NCBI RefSeq assembly: GCF_963678975.1
Contig: NC_089280.1
Span: forward strand, 13,343,280-13,407,279
Length of the DNA: 64,000 nt
Direction: 5' to 3'
DNA from: Dysidea avara
Lineage: Eukaryota; Porifera; Demospongiae; Dictyoceratida; Dysideidae
Below the pieces are notes generated by a model. That model ran no database searches. It was not told the origin of the DNA and worked only from the letters and a program-made list of their open reading frames with translations. Positions 34,850-47,399 of the stretch are shown here, in pieces (position 1 is the first letter of the stretch; every line of letters begins with the position of its first letter). The position numbers were made by a program, and so were the translations under genes.

Positions 34850-35450
34850 ATAATGTTAAACTGCAATCCTCCATATTGTCAAGCTCTCTTCTTTGTGCAC
34901 AGTAGATGTCATGTTGTGCGGGGTTTGGCTGTTTGCGTCAATAAGTTGTGTCTGATTAATTCCATAACTGGTACAAAGCCTATAGTAATTTAATACCTAG
35001 TGTGGGTTATAATTCGTTACTGGTGGTAAGGTTGACAAATCTTCTCCTACAGCAGTAGGATCTAAAGTTGGATAACGGCAAGTGTCTCAGATGCACATGG
35101 CAGCCATAGTGTGACTCAGCAAAGGAAATAGATTACTGCAATACATAGCACCATTTCCACTAATCACTCTTAACAGTTCTTTACTAGAACAAAAATTGAG
35201 GAGTATTGAACTTCTAATGGTAAATCTTTCACCGTGGCCATTTGGTCTGTTGAATATGACATTGACCACTAGACAGAGAAGACATAATCACCAATACTGC
35301 TTTGTGACATGTTGGGAATCCCTGAACAGCCAAGTTCTGATAGAATTTGGTGATGTTCCTACTTTGTTTCACTCTCTTGTGTAATCCAGATGTTTGAAGT
35401 ACAGTCAACTCTACAAGACCACTACATTATATCCTTCACACTTGTGGGTA
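34850..35450 (-). repeat. Degenerate copy of the family's NRPN and integrase-proximal region
   Basis: Includes the minus-strand frame 35087-35269 (VIFNRPNGHGERFTIRSS), related to 14060-14172, and at 35330-35450 a part of the exon-like frame found at 14212-14453. No complete gene is seen. Confidence 0.5.
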
Positions 35451-36209
35451 ACTGGTACAGTTTGCATTATTGTAAGTTTGGAGAACCAACAAAGCAATTG
35501 GTAAAGAGTGCTAGGAGGGTATAGTGTTCCATTAACCTTACTGAGAAAGATGTTTTGGCAAAATCTTCATGGTGAGACTAAACAAATGAAACCCTTATTT
35601 TCTTGCAGCTCTCACACTTATCTCAGCTCATTGTTTTTGCTGTGGAAAGGTCAGTGATGCAATTGTACCACATGTGTCGTGCACTGGAGTATGCTTTATC
35701 AAGCTCTACACATCCTACATACGTACATTGTAGTGTGAATTCTAGTAATATAATACTGTATATATAAGTATTATATATAATATAAAATTTTATTGTGAAG
35801 TTGGTTTCTAAATTCTGGTCAATATTTTTTAGTGAAAAAGTACCAAAATACAGCAGACAGCAAGCCAGTATACATAAGAGTATTGAGATCGCAATTAATA
35901 TATCACACATGTGCATCAATACAAACCTTCGTATTGATGTTTTGCAAATTGTTTCATCCTGTATGCCCTTTGGCATTTGAAAATATATTTTTATATAAAC
36001 CTTATGTAGTAGGATGAAATTCTAGTCGTAAGTATATATGTCTGTATATCAAAGAAAAGCAAGTTGCTCCAGAGTATCTTCATCTTCCAGCAAAATCTGA
36101 TTGCTCATCAGTACCTGTACGTGTGTGTTCCTAATCTATATTAGGTGACTGATCATTGTTTCCTGAACCATGCTCTCACCGCTAGTGTTTTGTTGTGATT
36201 GTGATTCAG
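35451..36209. other. No recognised gene
   Basis: The 117-codon minus frame at 35623-35976 is AT-rich and highly hydrophobic but lies across tata-rich sequence with no splice or motif support. I do not call it. Confidence 0.35.
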
Positions 36210-36595
36210 GCAACTGCTCAGACATCATAAGCTCTGGAGTTTTGAAACAGAAACTTGGCCAGCTTGAAGCTGATGCATAGCACAATAATGTGGTAAGGTT
36301 CAGCTAAGACATGTTTGGATATCTGGAAAGTGTCAGACCGGTCTCATTATATTTAAGTGGTCAGTTAACCTTTTAATGATTACACAAATTTTCATAAAAG
36401 TATTGTCAGCTTACAAGTAATTCTTAATTATTTTAGTGTTGTTTATATAGATCAGAAGGCCCTGCACAGGTGTTTTTACTGTTGTTATATATTGCAGAAT
36501 TTGGTCACAAACCTGGAAAGAGGTCATACTATGACAACATGTGCCATGTAGACAACCTGAAAGTTGCTAGGAATGATTTACCCCTACCAGGTATT
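36210..36595 (+). CDS. Two candidate exons of an unrecognised plus-strand gene
   Basis: Two spliceable segments are visible. One follows a gtgattcag acceptor near 36210 and ends at a GTAAGG donor near 36294 (readable as NCSDIISSGVLKQKLGQLEA before a TAG). A second (about 36500-36589) follows tatattgcag and ends CCAG|GTATTG, encoding FGHKPGKRSYYDNMCHVDNL and onward. A third small piece after tttctgtag near 37444 (DMFYLCQQSSQ) could follow. The stop in the first piece argues against direct joining of all three. No family is recognised. Confidence 0.3.
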
Positions 36596-38102
36596 GTAAA
36601 TACTTTGAGATGTATGTGGTTATTGTGTATTCCACTACTTGAAGTTTCTTAGTTTACTAGAGTGGTACATTCCCAGTATATGGAACCGTTAATTGTTTGT
36701 TATTGTAGTAGTTTTTCAGTAAACCTGCATTCACTGATGTTTTACTGAGAGTTTAAAACTTAGTAAAACAATTATGTTCCATATACATTAAATTATGCAT
36801 GCTCAAAAATCCAGCCTATTTTCCTCAAAAGTATGCTGTCAAAACCAAAATTTATGCTCTAGGGTTGGCTGTTTTAGAGTATATCAGCCTTTCCTAACTG
36901 CTATATTAGAGTAAGTGACTGCTCTATTAGAGTATCCTGATCTTAATTCCATGTCGTGTGAATAATCAGACATGAAAATAACATTGCACATTTTCTTGCT
37001 GTAGCATATTTTTGGCATGCTCCACATTTCAATTAAGTCTTAAAAATCTCCTGTGCGTTTATTACTTTAAAGTACCTATTGCTCGTCCAAAAGTAGCACT
37101 AAATCTGAGGTTAATCACTATAAAAGGTTTCTGTTGACGCAACAAAGGTTTCAGTTGATATGAAATGATGTCTATTAAAGCTATGAATACTACAAACTGG
37201 CATTCATGGTGGTCACATTGTTATCAACCCCAGCGACTAAACGAGACCAGGCGTTTATACAAGATGGGTCATAATTCAAGGCAATACGGTATGCTCAAAA
37301 TTATGCCAACATAACTGACGCAAGCCTAGGGCACATGAAAACCAAAATATTATCTACTGTATTCTATTTAAAGTTCAATCAGCACGATTTTCTTACTATG
37401 TATGTATTTATATATATGAATATATCTTCTTTTTTTTCTGTAGGACATGTTCTACTTGTGTCAGCAAAGTAGTCAAGGTATGGGCTTGATAAAGCCTCTC
37501 CAAAACTGTATCATCAACAGTCCACAACCAAAACAATCAACTGAGTTAAATGTGTGTGAACTGCAAGAAATATTTTGCCTTATCTCACCATGAAAATTTG
37601 CATTTACTGTAAGGTTGTGAGTGATATTGTCGATATAACAGCCTGGGGCAAAGGATCCGACTCAATTTAGGGTACTAAGATGTAGCTATAGGATGACATT
37701 CCTTGCCCCCACCCCCATGTTCAGGAAAATTCAAAGATCAAACTAACATTTTATTCAACTTGTTAGTGTGACATGTCTATTATGTTGTATTAATCTGTAT
37801 GCATTTTTATAGTATGATTCACTTGAATTGCAGGTACTACTGTAGCTAAGCATGTATAGTTGACTGTTATATCGTGTCATTAATGCAATTGAGCTGGTGT
37901 AGAAATTTGCTACACTCTTCAGAAGTTTGGAAACTTTACTCAATCGATGGAAACTGTGAGGAAAAACAAGGAAGAAAGGTTTCATGAGACAATTCTAGAA
38001 AAACAATACAATTATGCATGACAAGAGGTGTTCGAAGCACACATACACTTTACAGCACAAACATGTATTTTAGCAATGAACAGTTTTGACTCAAAGAAGT
38101 CA
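36596..38102. other. No recognised gene
   Basis: Apart from the motif doublet and the small candidate exon near 37444, this stretch holds nothing I can support. It lies downstream of the 3' end of the first secreted-protein gene. Confidence 0.4.
36898..36934 (-). repeat. Dispersed motif doublet (reverse)
   Basis: Two reversed copies of TACTCTAATAGARCAGTCA-type sequence in tandem, near gatcttaat. Confidence 0.55.
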
Positions 38103-40287
38103 TCATTGACAATAAGGCCATTCAGGCCATCCAACAATTAAACTGCTTCCAAATAATGCCACACATTCTTCATCACATTTGTTGTTTGGTTTAGTCATTG
38201 GAATATCTTTAAAAAGTCATGATGAACTTCCACATACACACACACAATTACTTTGTGTGTACCTTCAGGGATTTCTCCTGGTATGAAAGTGTAGTAATCT
38301 AGTATAGCTCCTCCATCCCGACCACTTGAAGCAAGACCAAAAAACTGTACTGGTCTTTTTGAATCATCAGTAGCACTCCAATATCCATAGCAAGGATCAT
38401 TTTCAGCATCATTTGTACCTGGGAACCACCACACATCAGTGTCCACCCCCTGTACATATTTATAACTGGATGTGGTCCACATGCATGTTGCTAACAATGT
38501 GACTCACAGAAATGATGGAGGTTCCATTATACTGACCGACACCCATCCAATCTGGTGATACTGCACCCAGACCCTAAATAAAAAGTTAACCATCATGAAG
38601 ATTTAACTTGGGCCTGTTAAACCACAATGATATGTACCTTATAAGCTTACATCTCATGTGCAATGTATGTTGTTCATATGTAAACTATGGAACTGAAACA
38701 ATAGGTAACGAGCACATAGTAAAACTTGAGATTTAGCTGTAGCTAGCTAATTCAGCTATCTTGTTTAGTAAAAAAAATAAAGTGAAAATCTGCCCTCCCA
38801 CAATGGTGTTTTTAATGCAGGAGGATGAGAAAATAATAATTAGTGGTCTAATTATTATTGTATAATAGTTACTCGATTTATGCTATATACATTACACACA
38901 TTCATAACGCACCCCTTGAAACAAACAACATTCATTTTCATTCCATTTAGTTGATGTGTGTTCAACATAATACATGTTTCCTTCTGAGGCTAAGAATGTA
39001 CAGGTGAAGTTGTTGAATGTTGGCTGGTCAGTGTCAATCAGTGGTATACAAAAATCATAGAAATCACCTCGGAATGTCTGCAAGACCACAGCAATTCAAC
39101 ATTAGTAACTGATCATGATTGTATTGATTGACTTTCTGTTTAAACGCATGACATCAGGCATGTCGTTCTTCCATGCTATTGTGCTGCAATACTAACCAAT
39201 GTGTTTAATGGCATAATCTTTCTTTATTGAGGGACTTCACAACCTCATTTTCTTCTGACACAAAGCCGTCAAATAAAACAACATATCCTTTCCTGCTATA
39301 GGATATAACAGTATACCCTTGCACCATGTTTTACTCTCACCACTCTCATTAAGGAACTCCATACTGGTGGCACATTTGATGTTTCAAGGAGTTTTGAGGA
39401 TTTTCGACCACGATGGTAGCTACCTCTCAAATATAGCTTGCCTTCTAATAATTTGACACAGAATAACCTGTGCAAATGCTATAAAATTTCTTGAATTTAT
39501 ATCCAATTTGACCAATACTGATGAAGGTCCAGCAAATGGTTTTTGGTACTTAATGTTATAGATATTGTGCATAGCTAATTATACTCATTTTTGATGTTTG
39601 GTTCTATTAACTAGCATATTATATATTCTTTAAATGTGACCAGGCCTGCAAAAACATGGCATGTGGGTACAAATACACTCCGTCACATTACAGGATATAT
39701 CTGGAACAGAACATTTGCATTCTGTAACTTGCATCATAAAGTCAATTAAATGCTTAATACATGCTAAAAGTTTCATTACCATAGCCTATTGGTATAAAAA
39801 GTTATGAATGGCAAGGAAGTTTGAAATAGTAGGCAAAAATCATGTGTCCACATGCCCTGTTTTCACAGGCCCAGTCACAAATGCTATTGCAGATATTCCA
39901 GCAAGACGTAAAAAGTTTATGTTAAGAGAAGTTGATGAGAAACAAGTTATCTCATTGTAGTGGCCTTAGCATCAAAACTCTGCCAGAAAACTTTTGAGGC
40001 ATGCATGCCGGCATGTAGTCAATTCTACAGCACACTGGTTCACTTACCCTTTTAGTCCAGTCATAAATTATAGCTCCTTTAGACTCAAAATCTTCACCGT
40101 ACTTCTTAATGTACAGGTGGAAATCACTAATAAATTGGTCGGGCCATGTCGGAATTGGTGGGCGTGACTCATTTTCAACCCAAGGACCATCCATAAAATT
40201 CCATCGTTTTTCGTCCGGTGATGCCTCACACCATGCACTACCAATAGCTAGCACAGAGAAGACAGCTACACTGAATGAACAGAACAT
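38103..40287 (-). CDS. Secreted At4g14100-like / ependymin-fold protein, paralogue A (five exons)
   Basis: The exons (minus strand) are 40048-40287, 38913-39077, 38508-38573, 38263-38449 and 38103-38206, which join to 253 codons plus a TGA. Introns 1-3 are phase 0 and the last is phase 1. Donors are GTAAGT, GTGCGT, GTGAGT and GTACAC. Residues 1-20 form a signal peptide (MFCSFSVAVFSVLAIGSAWC). The mature protein has IPTWPDQF, YDWTKR, then P-D-W-M, a DVWWFPG block, SKRPVQFFG and a Cys-rich tail ending WPEWPYCQ. The PxPWPxQF start, PxW, and the VWW-to-KRPV block match the layout of the plant At4g14100-like family, which is distantly related to ependymin-type proteins. That assignment is from memory of the family layout. 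Its function in animals is unknown to me; secretion and disulphide bonds are inferred. The paralogue at 41611-44217 has identical lengths for exons 2, 3 and 5, which supports the model. Confidence 0.85.
39078..40047. other. Intron 1 of paralogue A
   Basis: A 970-bp intron from GTAAGT to a cttgcag acceptor. It contains no feature I recognise. Confidence 0.8.
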
Positions 40288-40827
40288 CGCGAAGATGATT
40301 GCTACGTGATTGGTAAAACCGCGCCCCCGCGGAAATTGGTCACGTGTTTTTAACCCGTGTCAGCTAGGCTGTACATGTGACATGCAGGCAAAACTAAAAT
40401 ATTGATCCAGGTTCGGTGTAACGTTACAATGTCACTCCATGGAACTCACACACAATACGCAGTGGTGCTCATACAAACCATACAATGAGCATGCTTCCAT
40501 GCATTGCCTAGTCACTACACAGCATGTTAAGCTATGACATGAATTATCCAGAAATTATCCCTCATCCTACTGTCCAGTTAGATACCATTCACCATACAAT
40601 GCAAATACTGACTTTACAACTTAATCATACATGCATATTGCACACATATGATTTGATTTGATTTATTATTTTATACTCACAACAATCAGCACAACAATCA
40701 GCACAATGCCGTTCCTCCTTATTGGAGTGATACAAAAACAACAACAACTAACTATAAACATACAAGAATATACAATTCTATTATCTACCAACCAAGAACT
40801 ATAATAAATTGAAGTTGACGATTAAGT

Positions 40828-41300
40828 TTATATGCAGCTTCCACTGGGGTTCTGCCAGAAAAAAATTAGTGTGGTGTCATCTGCATATTGTAACAATACA
40901 CCATCATCAATCACAAAGGGAAGCGTATTCATATAAATAAGAAATAACAGAGGCCCTAAGGCACTACCTTTAGGAATACCCCCCTTCATTAAGTTCCAAG
41001 ATGAAAACTGATTATTGTATTTCACACAATGATGTCTCGCTGTAAGATAATCTTTAAACCAATTTAAAACAAAACAGGGTCTAACAATCTTTCTAATAGA
41101 ATGCTGTGATCAAGGGAATAGTATGCCTTACGCAGGTCCAAGAATGCAGCACATACTGAATCACCCTTGTCAGCAATTGAGTCCAGTGCAACTAACAGAA
41201 TGTCAGTTGTCGATTTTTCATGCTGGTATGCACACACTGACTTGCACGTTATCTTTTTAACATTATAAAGGCTTATAGCTATACTCAATCCACTGAAAAA
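40828..41300 (-). pseudogene. 5'-truncated non-LTR retrotransposon reverse transcriptase fragment
   Basis: The minus-strand sequence encodes the middle of a LINE-type reverse transcriptase in two frames. The first part (about 41090-41240) shows EKSTTDILLVALDSI and motif A as AFLDLRKAYYSLDH. The second (40828-41025) shows motif B as GGIPKGSALGPLLFLIY and motif C as LLQYADDTTLIF with the YADD catalytic pair. A frameshift separates them near 41060, and the endonuclease and 5' parts are absent. It sits between the two secreted-protein paralogues, on the same strand. The jockey/CR1-like style of the motifs is clear; the exact clade is not. Confidence 0.85.
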
Positions 41301-41610
41301 TTGCACATGCTGAGTACGTGATATTGTGCAGCACAAACAATCATTTCTGTTTGTGACAATGGAGTGGGAAATTATAGTTTACTGATCACAATATTGTACC
41401 TCATTGTTGTGCTAACTATCTTTGGTGTTTACCTGAAGTGTTGAAATCTATGTACACACTTCAGTCTGATTGGAACGTCATGCTAAACTAAATAAAAACA
41501 GAGTTTGTCCAACATGTGCAATATCACTTCAAAACTGTATGCATATATGTACATTTATAGCAAAAATTATGGCAGTATATTTCCTAACAAAACAATGGGT
41601 AAACAGGTCA

Positions 41611-44217
41611 TCATTGACAATGAGGCCACACAGGCCATCCAACACTGAAGCTACTTTCAAAAGGCACCACACATTCTTCATCACAGCTTTCATTTGGCTT
41701 GGTCACTGGCATATCTGTAAACCAACCATGTATCTCTTTATGCACATGATAACATGCATACCTTCAGGGATTTCCCCTGGTTTATAAGTGTAGTAATCTA
41801 GTATGGCTCCTCCATACCGGCCATTTGAAGCAAGACCAAAAAACTGGATTGGTCTTTTTGAAGCATCCCTAGCACTCCAATAACCATAACAAGGTTTATT
41901 TGCGTTATCGGTACCTGGAAACCACCACACATCAGTACACACATCCTGCAACAAAATGGTGTAGAATTTTAATGGGCAATTAGCTACATAGGCTAGTTTG
42001 ATTACTAACTTACAGAAACCATAGCAGTTCCATTATACTGACAGGCTTTCATCCAATCAGGTGACAGGGCACCCAAGCCCTAAAATTCAATTGTCAACTT
42101 AACATACAAGTTAATCAAATTTAATTGATTTCATGGGCAAGTATACATATATTTATGTATATATATGTATACATACAGCATATGAAACATGGCACATGGC
42201 CAGAAATTTCAAGAAACAAAGCTTCACACTGTTTTCTATTCTGAACATTAGTAAATCTCATAGCAGATCTAGACAAAATGTTTTATGATGTGCTAAAATT
42301 AGTAAAATCTTCAAGCTATAAACTATAAAATTCAGTCTCTTGGTAACACACAATAGCCCCAGCCTTCTAAAATAAATTATTCTCTTTATTCTCTCTTTTT
42401 CTTTTTGTCACAAGATTAATCAATAATATTAATCTTCTCCCATTTAGTAATAATTCCTAGAAGCGATGGACATTAAATGTATTAGACATGCATGTTGTTG
42501 AAATCTTACAAAACTTACAAACAAGTAAATTGATGTGTAGCATATAATTGATGTTTATCCAACAGCATTAACTACAGTATAATTATGCATATCACTCACC
42601 TTTTGGAACAAACAACATTTATTTTCAGTCCAGTTACTTGATGTATGATTGACGTAGTACATGCTATCATTCACTGCTAAGTATGAACAAGAGTAGTTGC
42701 TGAATTCATGCTTGTTAGTGTTAAATAAGGGTAAACAGTATTCATAGAAATCACCTCGGAATCCCTACAATCAAAACAAATGCAATCTTAGCAAAAAAGT
42801 TAACCATAATGGATCACATTTGCATGTATATACAGAATGCTTTGTAGATGCCACTACCATAACAGCACAAATATTGACAAGGCAAATGTTTTGTGCTTAG
42901 CTGCCGGATACAGAATTTTAAAATATTGCTAAAACTCAAATTTTAGACTCACTGCCTCATCACAGTTACAAGGCTAGAGGCCAAATGAAGCAGCGCAAGG
43001 CCACTACCATAACAAACTCACCAGTGGGATGTACTTTTTGGGTTCCGACGAGCGTAGGTCCTCTGCGCCTTGTCTTTTCCTTTATCTTCAGTCAGGCTGC
43101 TTGTCTTCTTCATCCAACGAAACCATTGCATATCAAGGCATTAATTTAGTGAAACAAGAGATGAATGATGGCATTATGGCATGGCTCAGAGGGGAAAGTC
43201 CTTTGGCAAATTAGTTATTATTATTTTGTTTAATCCCAACAGTTTCAAACTTTAACATCAGAGATTAAGTTTTCAAAGAGGGCTGTATGAGATTTCAAGG
43301 GAACTGTGAACCCTTGACTTAACTTAAAGTAAAAATTCCTGTTGTAGAGTAACTTTTAGCTACAGCACAAGTCACAAGATAAACGAAAACTGTATGCAGA
43401 ACTATTCGCTCACTTTGACGGATGTCTTGTCTAATCTTAATTCTGGCTATTAGTTACAGTGGCTCCTTACTTATCCAGACCTCAACATCTTGATTATCTG
43501 AACACCAAAAGTGACAGTTTTATTAAAGTCCATTAGAGTAAATGACTGTTCTATTAGAGAAATTGATTATGAACAAACCATAAATCAATGGAATTCAATT
43601 AATTGTCAGAACAGTTTCACTTAGCTATCTAGTGACATTTCTGGCTAACTATAGGAAAGGATAAAGGCATTCAGATAACTGAGGATCCACTGTAATTATA
43701 ATCAAAAATCGTACCCTCCAGGTCATTTTCTTGTTAGAATGATGCAATAGAAACCTCTCAACTCCACCTCATGCACAACTCATGCATTGCATCACTCCTA
43801 GACTATAAAAATATATACTTCAAAGGTGCTAGCATGGCCCTTAAGTATTGTACTGTTACATAGACGCATTCAACTGCACTATAGGTAGCTGGTGTTATGT
43901 TTCCCCAATAAGTCTAGTAAAAGTCACCCTAACTTGGTGAAAGTGGGTGGGGCACTAATTGGTGCATTGCATACCTTTTTAGTCCAGTCGTAAATTACAG
44001 CTCCGTTAGACTGAAAAGTGTCACCATATTGTTCTATGTATAGGTGAAAATCACTGATGAACTGTTCAGGCCAAGTAGGAATTGATGGAGGTGCCGTCCC
44101 ATTGTTAACGCAATTATCATCCGTGAAATCCAGTTGCTTTCCGTTGGGCAACGCATTGCACCACCCGCCACCAGTAGCAATTGCGAAGAGCACTATGCTA
44201 ACTGAATAGAACAGCAT
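41611..44217 (-). CDS. Secreted At4g14100-like / ependymin-fold protein, paralogue B (five exons)
   Basis: The exons (minus strand) are 43975-44217, 42600-42764, 42014-42079, 41762-41945 and 41611-41714, joining to 253 codons plus TGA. The start is the ATG at 44215-44217, followed by a hydrophobic leader (MLFYSVSIVLFAIATGGGWC). The mature part has IPTWPEQFISDFHLYIEQYG, YDWTKK, FRGDFYEYC, several N-glycosylation sequons in exon 2 (NYS, NDS, NHT, NWT), SPDWM, TDVWWFPGT, SKRPIQFFG and a tail ending WPVWPHCQ. Splice sites are GTATGC, GTGAGT, GTAAGT and GTATGC donors with tag/cag acceptors. It lies about 1.3 kb upstream of paralogue A on the same strand, with no stop or shift, so both copies look functional. 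A 171-bp inverted-repeat element is only 46 bp upstream of the ATG and could affect its promoter. Role unknown. Confidence 0.85.
42765..43974. other. Intron 1 of paralogue B
   Basis: A 1210-bp intron. It carries a reversed doublet of the dispersed motif at 43529-43560. The plus frame 43029-43214 has no support as a gene. Confidence 0.75.
43529..43560 (-). repeat. Dispersed motif doublet (reverse)
   Basis: The reversed motif occurs twice (ctctaatagaacagtca and tttactctaatgg when read on the minus strand), inside the first intron of paralogue B. Confidence 0.5.
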
Positions 44218-44263
44218 GACTGAAGCCAGCTAGGTACACTTGATTTGCTCTATTTCTATCTCC

Positions 44264-44434
44264 GGGCTACACAGCTTCTAATAGTTCTTGCGCGACAACA
44301 AAAACAAGCGAAATCACGTGTATAGGATTTCGACCAATCAAATCGATTTATTTTTGAACTTCAAACTATATTACCACACGTGACTTCCGCTTTAAATTTG
44401 TCAACGCGCAAGAACTATTAGAACCTGTGTACCC
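44264..44434. mobile_element. 171-bp MITE with ~30-bp terminal inverted repeats
   Basis: The left end gggctacacagcttctaata and the right end (complement gggtacacaggttctaatag) match over about 30 bp up to cttgcgcg, with internal partial complementarity beyond. No clear target duplication was seen. It contains two cacgtg E-box-like sites (44314 and 44378 regions). It lies directly upstream of paralogue B. Confidence 0.8.
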
Positions 44435-45220
44435 TTGATTGCATGACAATACTAATTGATCACGTGCACGCGTTGGTACTGCAGATGTTTAAAAATAAAA
44501 TTAATGAGTGCATGTACATGCAGGCAATGCATTTAAAGCATAGATATACTAACCCCTGGGGTTAGTATACTATGTTTAAAGTAACATGCATGAAACGAGT
44601 ATCTTTCTGTTTAGTCATGCAGGCTAGGATAGCTATGCGCGGCGAGATGCGAGGCTCAAACTTGTAGCCTTCATACAGGTAGCTATGCATGCATGCATGC
44701 ATGGAGGCCGGATTATGAGGTAGCTAGCTATAAGGTGGGCCAGCTAATTATATAAATATATGCACTATGTACCCGTAGCGACTCTATGGCTGTAGAATGT
44801 CAGGGGAGTTCTGCAGGATTTTTGCAATTTGTAGGCTTTAACAGCCAAACATTTATACTACAAACATGAAAAATGCTAAAAATAGGCATTCCAGTATCCG
44901 AGATTTTTTAATAAAAAAATTCTTCGTATATTTCCAAATAGAACCCTGGCACAAAATGACAACTCGTGTTTAACTTGGGATTGTTCCGTAGTCCGAGCTC
45001 CAATGAGGATGAAAATCGCTGTGGGGTTTGTCCACACGCTGATCATCATGAAAATCTTAGTTTCGTGCGCGTTACATATATAAAGTAAGTTCTGTGTTGT
45101 TTTGTAATCTTTTCAAACCTTGTAATGTATGTAGAATACTTTAAAACTTTAAAAAACGTACTGTCGGGTGGAAGGTAGTCACTGGTGCTTACTTTAAAGT
45201 GCGTAGTTACTTCACTCGGG
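44435..45220. other. No recognised gene
   Basis: Contains a run of tgcatgcatgcatgca near 44685-44702 and a short inverted repeat around ccctggggttag near 44555. Nothing else was seen. Confidence 0.4.
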
Positions 45221-45490
45221 TTAGCGATTTTCAGCTCCAGAGCAATTTTCTGATGGCTGTGTCATCAGCTCAGAAGTATAAACCACTTCAAAGTCGGCAT
45301 AACAATGCCATAATTGAAACCACAACTCCACCTTAGGTATTGTTGCATCATTGTGGCACCTCCACTTTAGTTGTTTACCTTTATAAGTTGCTAACTTGAT
45401 GTTTTTACCAACTTGAGATAGCCGCTTGCCTATGGGTATACACCACTGTATTGAGAAGTGTGCAGTAGGTGAAACATATTTGCTCACCAC
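45221..45490 (-). CDS. Hypothetical exon-like frame, 89 codons
   Basis: The minus-strand frame contains GKNIKLATYKGKQLKWRCHN and VELWFQLWHCYADFEVVYTS and ends at a TAG at 45221. The first in-frame codon is GTG, so it would be an internal or terminal exon rather than a whole gene. Its composition (Trp, Cys, Lys) looks more protein-like than its neighbours. No family is recognised. Confidence 0.25.
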   Translation of the reverse strand: MVSKYVSPTAHFSIQWCIPIGKRLSQVGKNIKLATYKGKQLKWRCHNDATIPKVELWFQLWHCYADFEVVYTSELMTQPSENCSGAENR

Positions 45491-47399
45491 AAAGCATACA
45501 AAGATCGCTGAGATCCAATAAGACCTGAAGTTACTCTCATTACATGTACAAATTTGCAGCTAGGAGCAACTGCAGTTTCAAGATAGTCCAGATTGCTAGA
45601 TGGCTTCCTGACTCAATTGTGCCATTTTTCCTTGTAAAATGTATGGGGAGCCCTGTGCATGCCAAAGTAGCTAATTCCAACCCAACAAACTATATATTTC
45701 TGAGATCGACAATCAATACTCTATCTATTGAGCATATAAAAAGCCCGTTTTTCCAAAATTTAAAGATCGGTCTGGAATGCCTACTAAAAATAACAATAGC
45801 TACCAATTTATAGTATACTGCAACTTTTCCCCAGGATTTGTAAAAGTTATTTTTCAGTAGGGGGCCGGGTGGGAGGGGGGGCATGGCCCCGCTTAGAATC
45901 GCCTATGCCATGCACCCTCATTTTTGGAAAGTTGTATAGCTAATAAGCCAGTGGCGGATACAGGAGAAATTTAAAGTGAGTAGCTAAGGGCGGGGTGCTG
46001 AAGCACCCCCTCCAAAATTTTACTATGTGCAAGCTAGGAAGCTTCTAGAAGTTGTAGTACAGATGCAATTGCATATTATACGTATGTATGAGCAATGAAA
46101 AGATGGAAAAAGAAAGGTGAATAACTAATCTTTTCTTAGAATTACTGAGAGGGGTTCAAATTACACTTTGGTGCCTAAAAGCTGCTAAAAATCGAAATAC
46201 TCTAATAGAACAGTCAACTACTCTAATAGAACATCCACCATGAAATTATATATTATAATGTTTTTCATTCTTGACCTGTACACTGCCATTTTGCCATTAC
46301 TCCAAACACCCTGCCATATACTAATTATTTTCTGAGAACAGCTTCTGTCAAATTCATAGTGAGTATTTTCAGTTGTTGCTACAACCTTGATGTATGAGTT
46401 GACATGCTTAAGTAAAACAGTGAATTTCTTAGCATGCATGTATATGTAAAGTTAAAAAGGGTTTAGCATCTGGGAACTGTTTGTTTTTGCTTTATCGGTA
46501 TATACCAGTTTCATACTGCATTTATCTGATGAATCTCCCTATACTTTAGCATCAATTGCAGTTAATGAATTTTAAGAGTATCAACCAGTTATCATTTTTC
46601 TTAGCAAACCAGCCATTATAAATGCCCTGTTAGCACCCCCCTTCTGAAGTTGCTTCTAAAGGCTTTAGTTGCATTTCTAAAATTTAACTGAAACATTGTT
46701 GGAGAGTGACTATTAGCTCAAGTATTAAGTGTATACTAGGTCTATGTAGGTGGCTAGCAAACATTTATGTGGGTAGCATAGTTATGCATATGCATGCTCT
46801 GGGGTGGGACCCCATATAGTGGTTTACAGGCAAGCTGTAAAGAAGGGATACAGCCTTCCAGCAAGGGAAATGGATGATAAAAAGCATGGCTGCAGTCAGT
46901 GCAGCTAATTAATTAATGTCAAAATTTTAATAATGACAATATTGCCATGCATGTCACTATTAAACTCTATTAACATTAGCATCATGCCATTCCTTGCTAA
47001 ATGGAGTCACCACACCATAGATTTCCCTCTGCATATAGGAGGTGCACCTTTCAGTCATTTTTGTAGTATTTTTTCAACTTATATGTAATCCAGTCCAGGA
47101 ACTACTACATGAGTTTTATGTCAGTGCTGAACAGAATATTTGCTCAACATCATTGTCGTGACTATATTTCAATTCATTAACACATGCACTATTTGATTAG
47201 TGAGTACACATCAGCTGTGTTCAGATGCATGACCAACTTTCAGTGAAGTTTGAAATAGCATCATTGGCTTACTCCCTAACAATGGTTTCTGTGCATGCAT
47301 CAGTATAATTATACACTAAAGGAATAACAGGTATTTGTTTTCAAATACCTATTCATTTTGTTTTAGATCTGCATGGTTTATGTCTCATCTCTTAATACA
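45491..47399. other. Repeat remnants, no recognised gene
   Basis: Visible pieces are a G-run sequence ending ggcatggccccgc near 45860-45895, an agtggcggatacagg repeat start at 45952, a C-rich agcaccccctccaa stretch, and a motif doublet at 46198-46235. No gene is supported. Confidence 0.4.
46198..46235 (+). repeat. Dispersed motif doublet
   Basis: Two copies of tactctaatagaacagtca/actctaatagaacatcc in tandem, as at 28486 and 48268. Confidence 0.6.

Noticed and set aside
35623-35976. 117-codon hydrophobic minus frame
   Set aside because: Lies across a tata-rich low-complexity stretch, with overlapping frames on the other strand. No motif, no splice edges.
41470-41787. 105-codon plus frame
   Set aside because: Antisense to exons 4 and 5 of paralogue B, which are supported by splice sites and by a paralogue.
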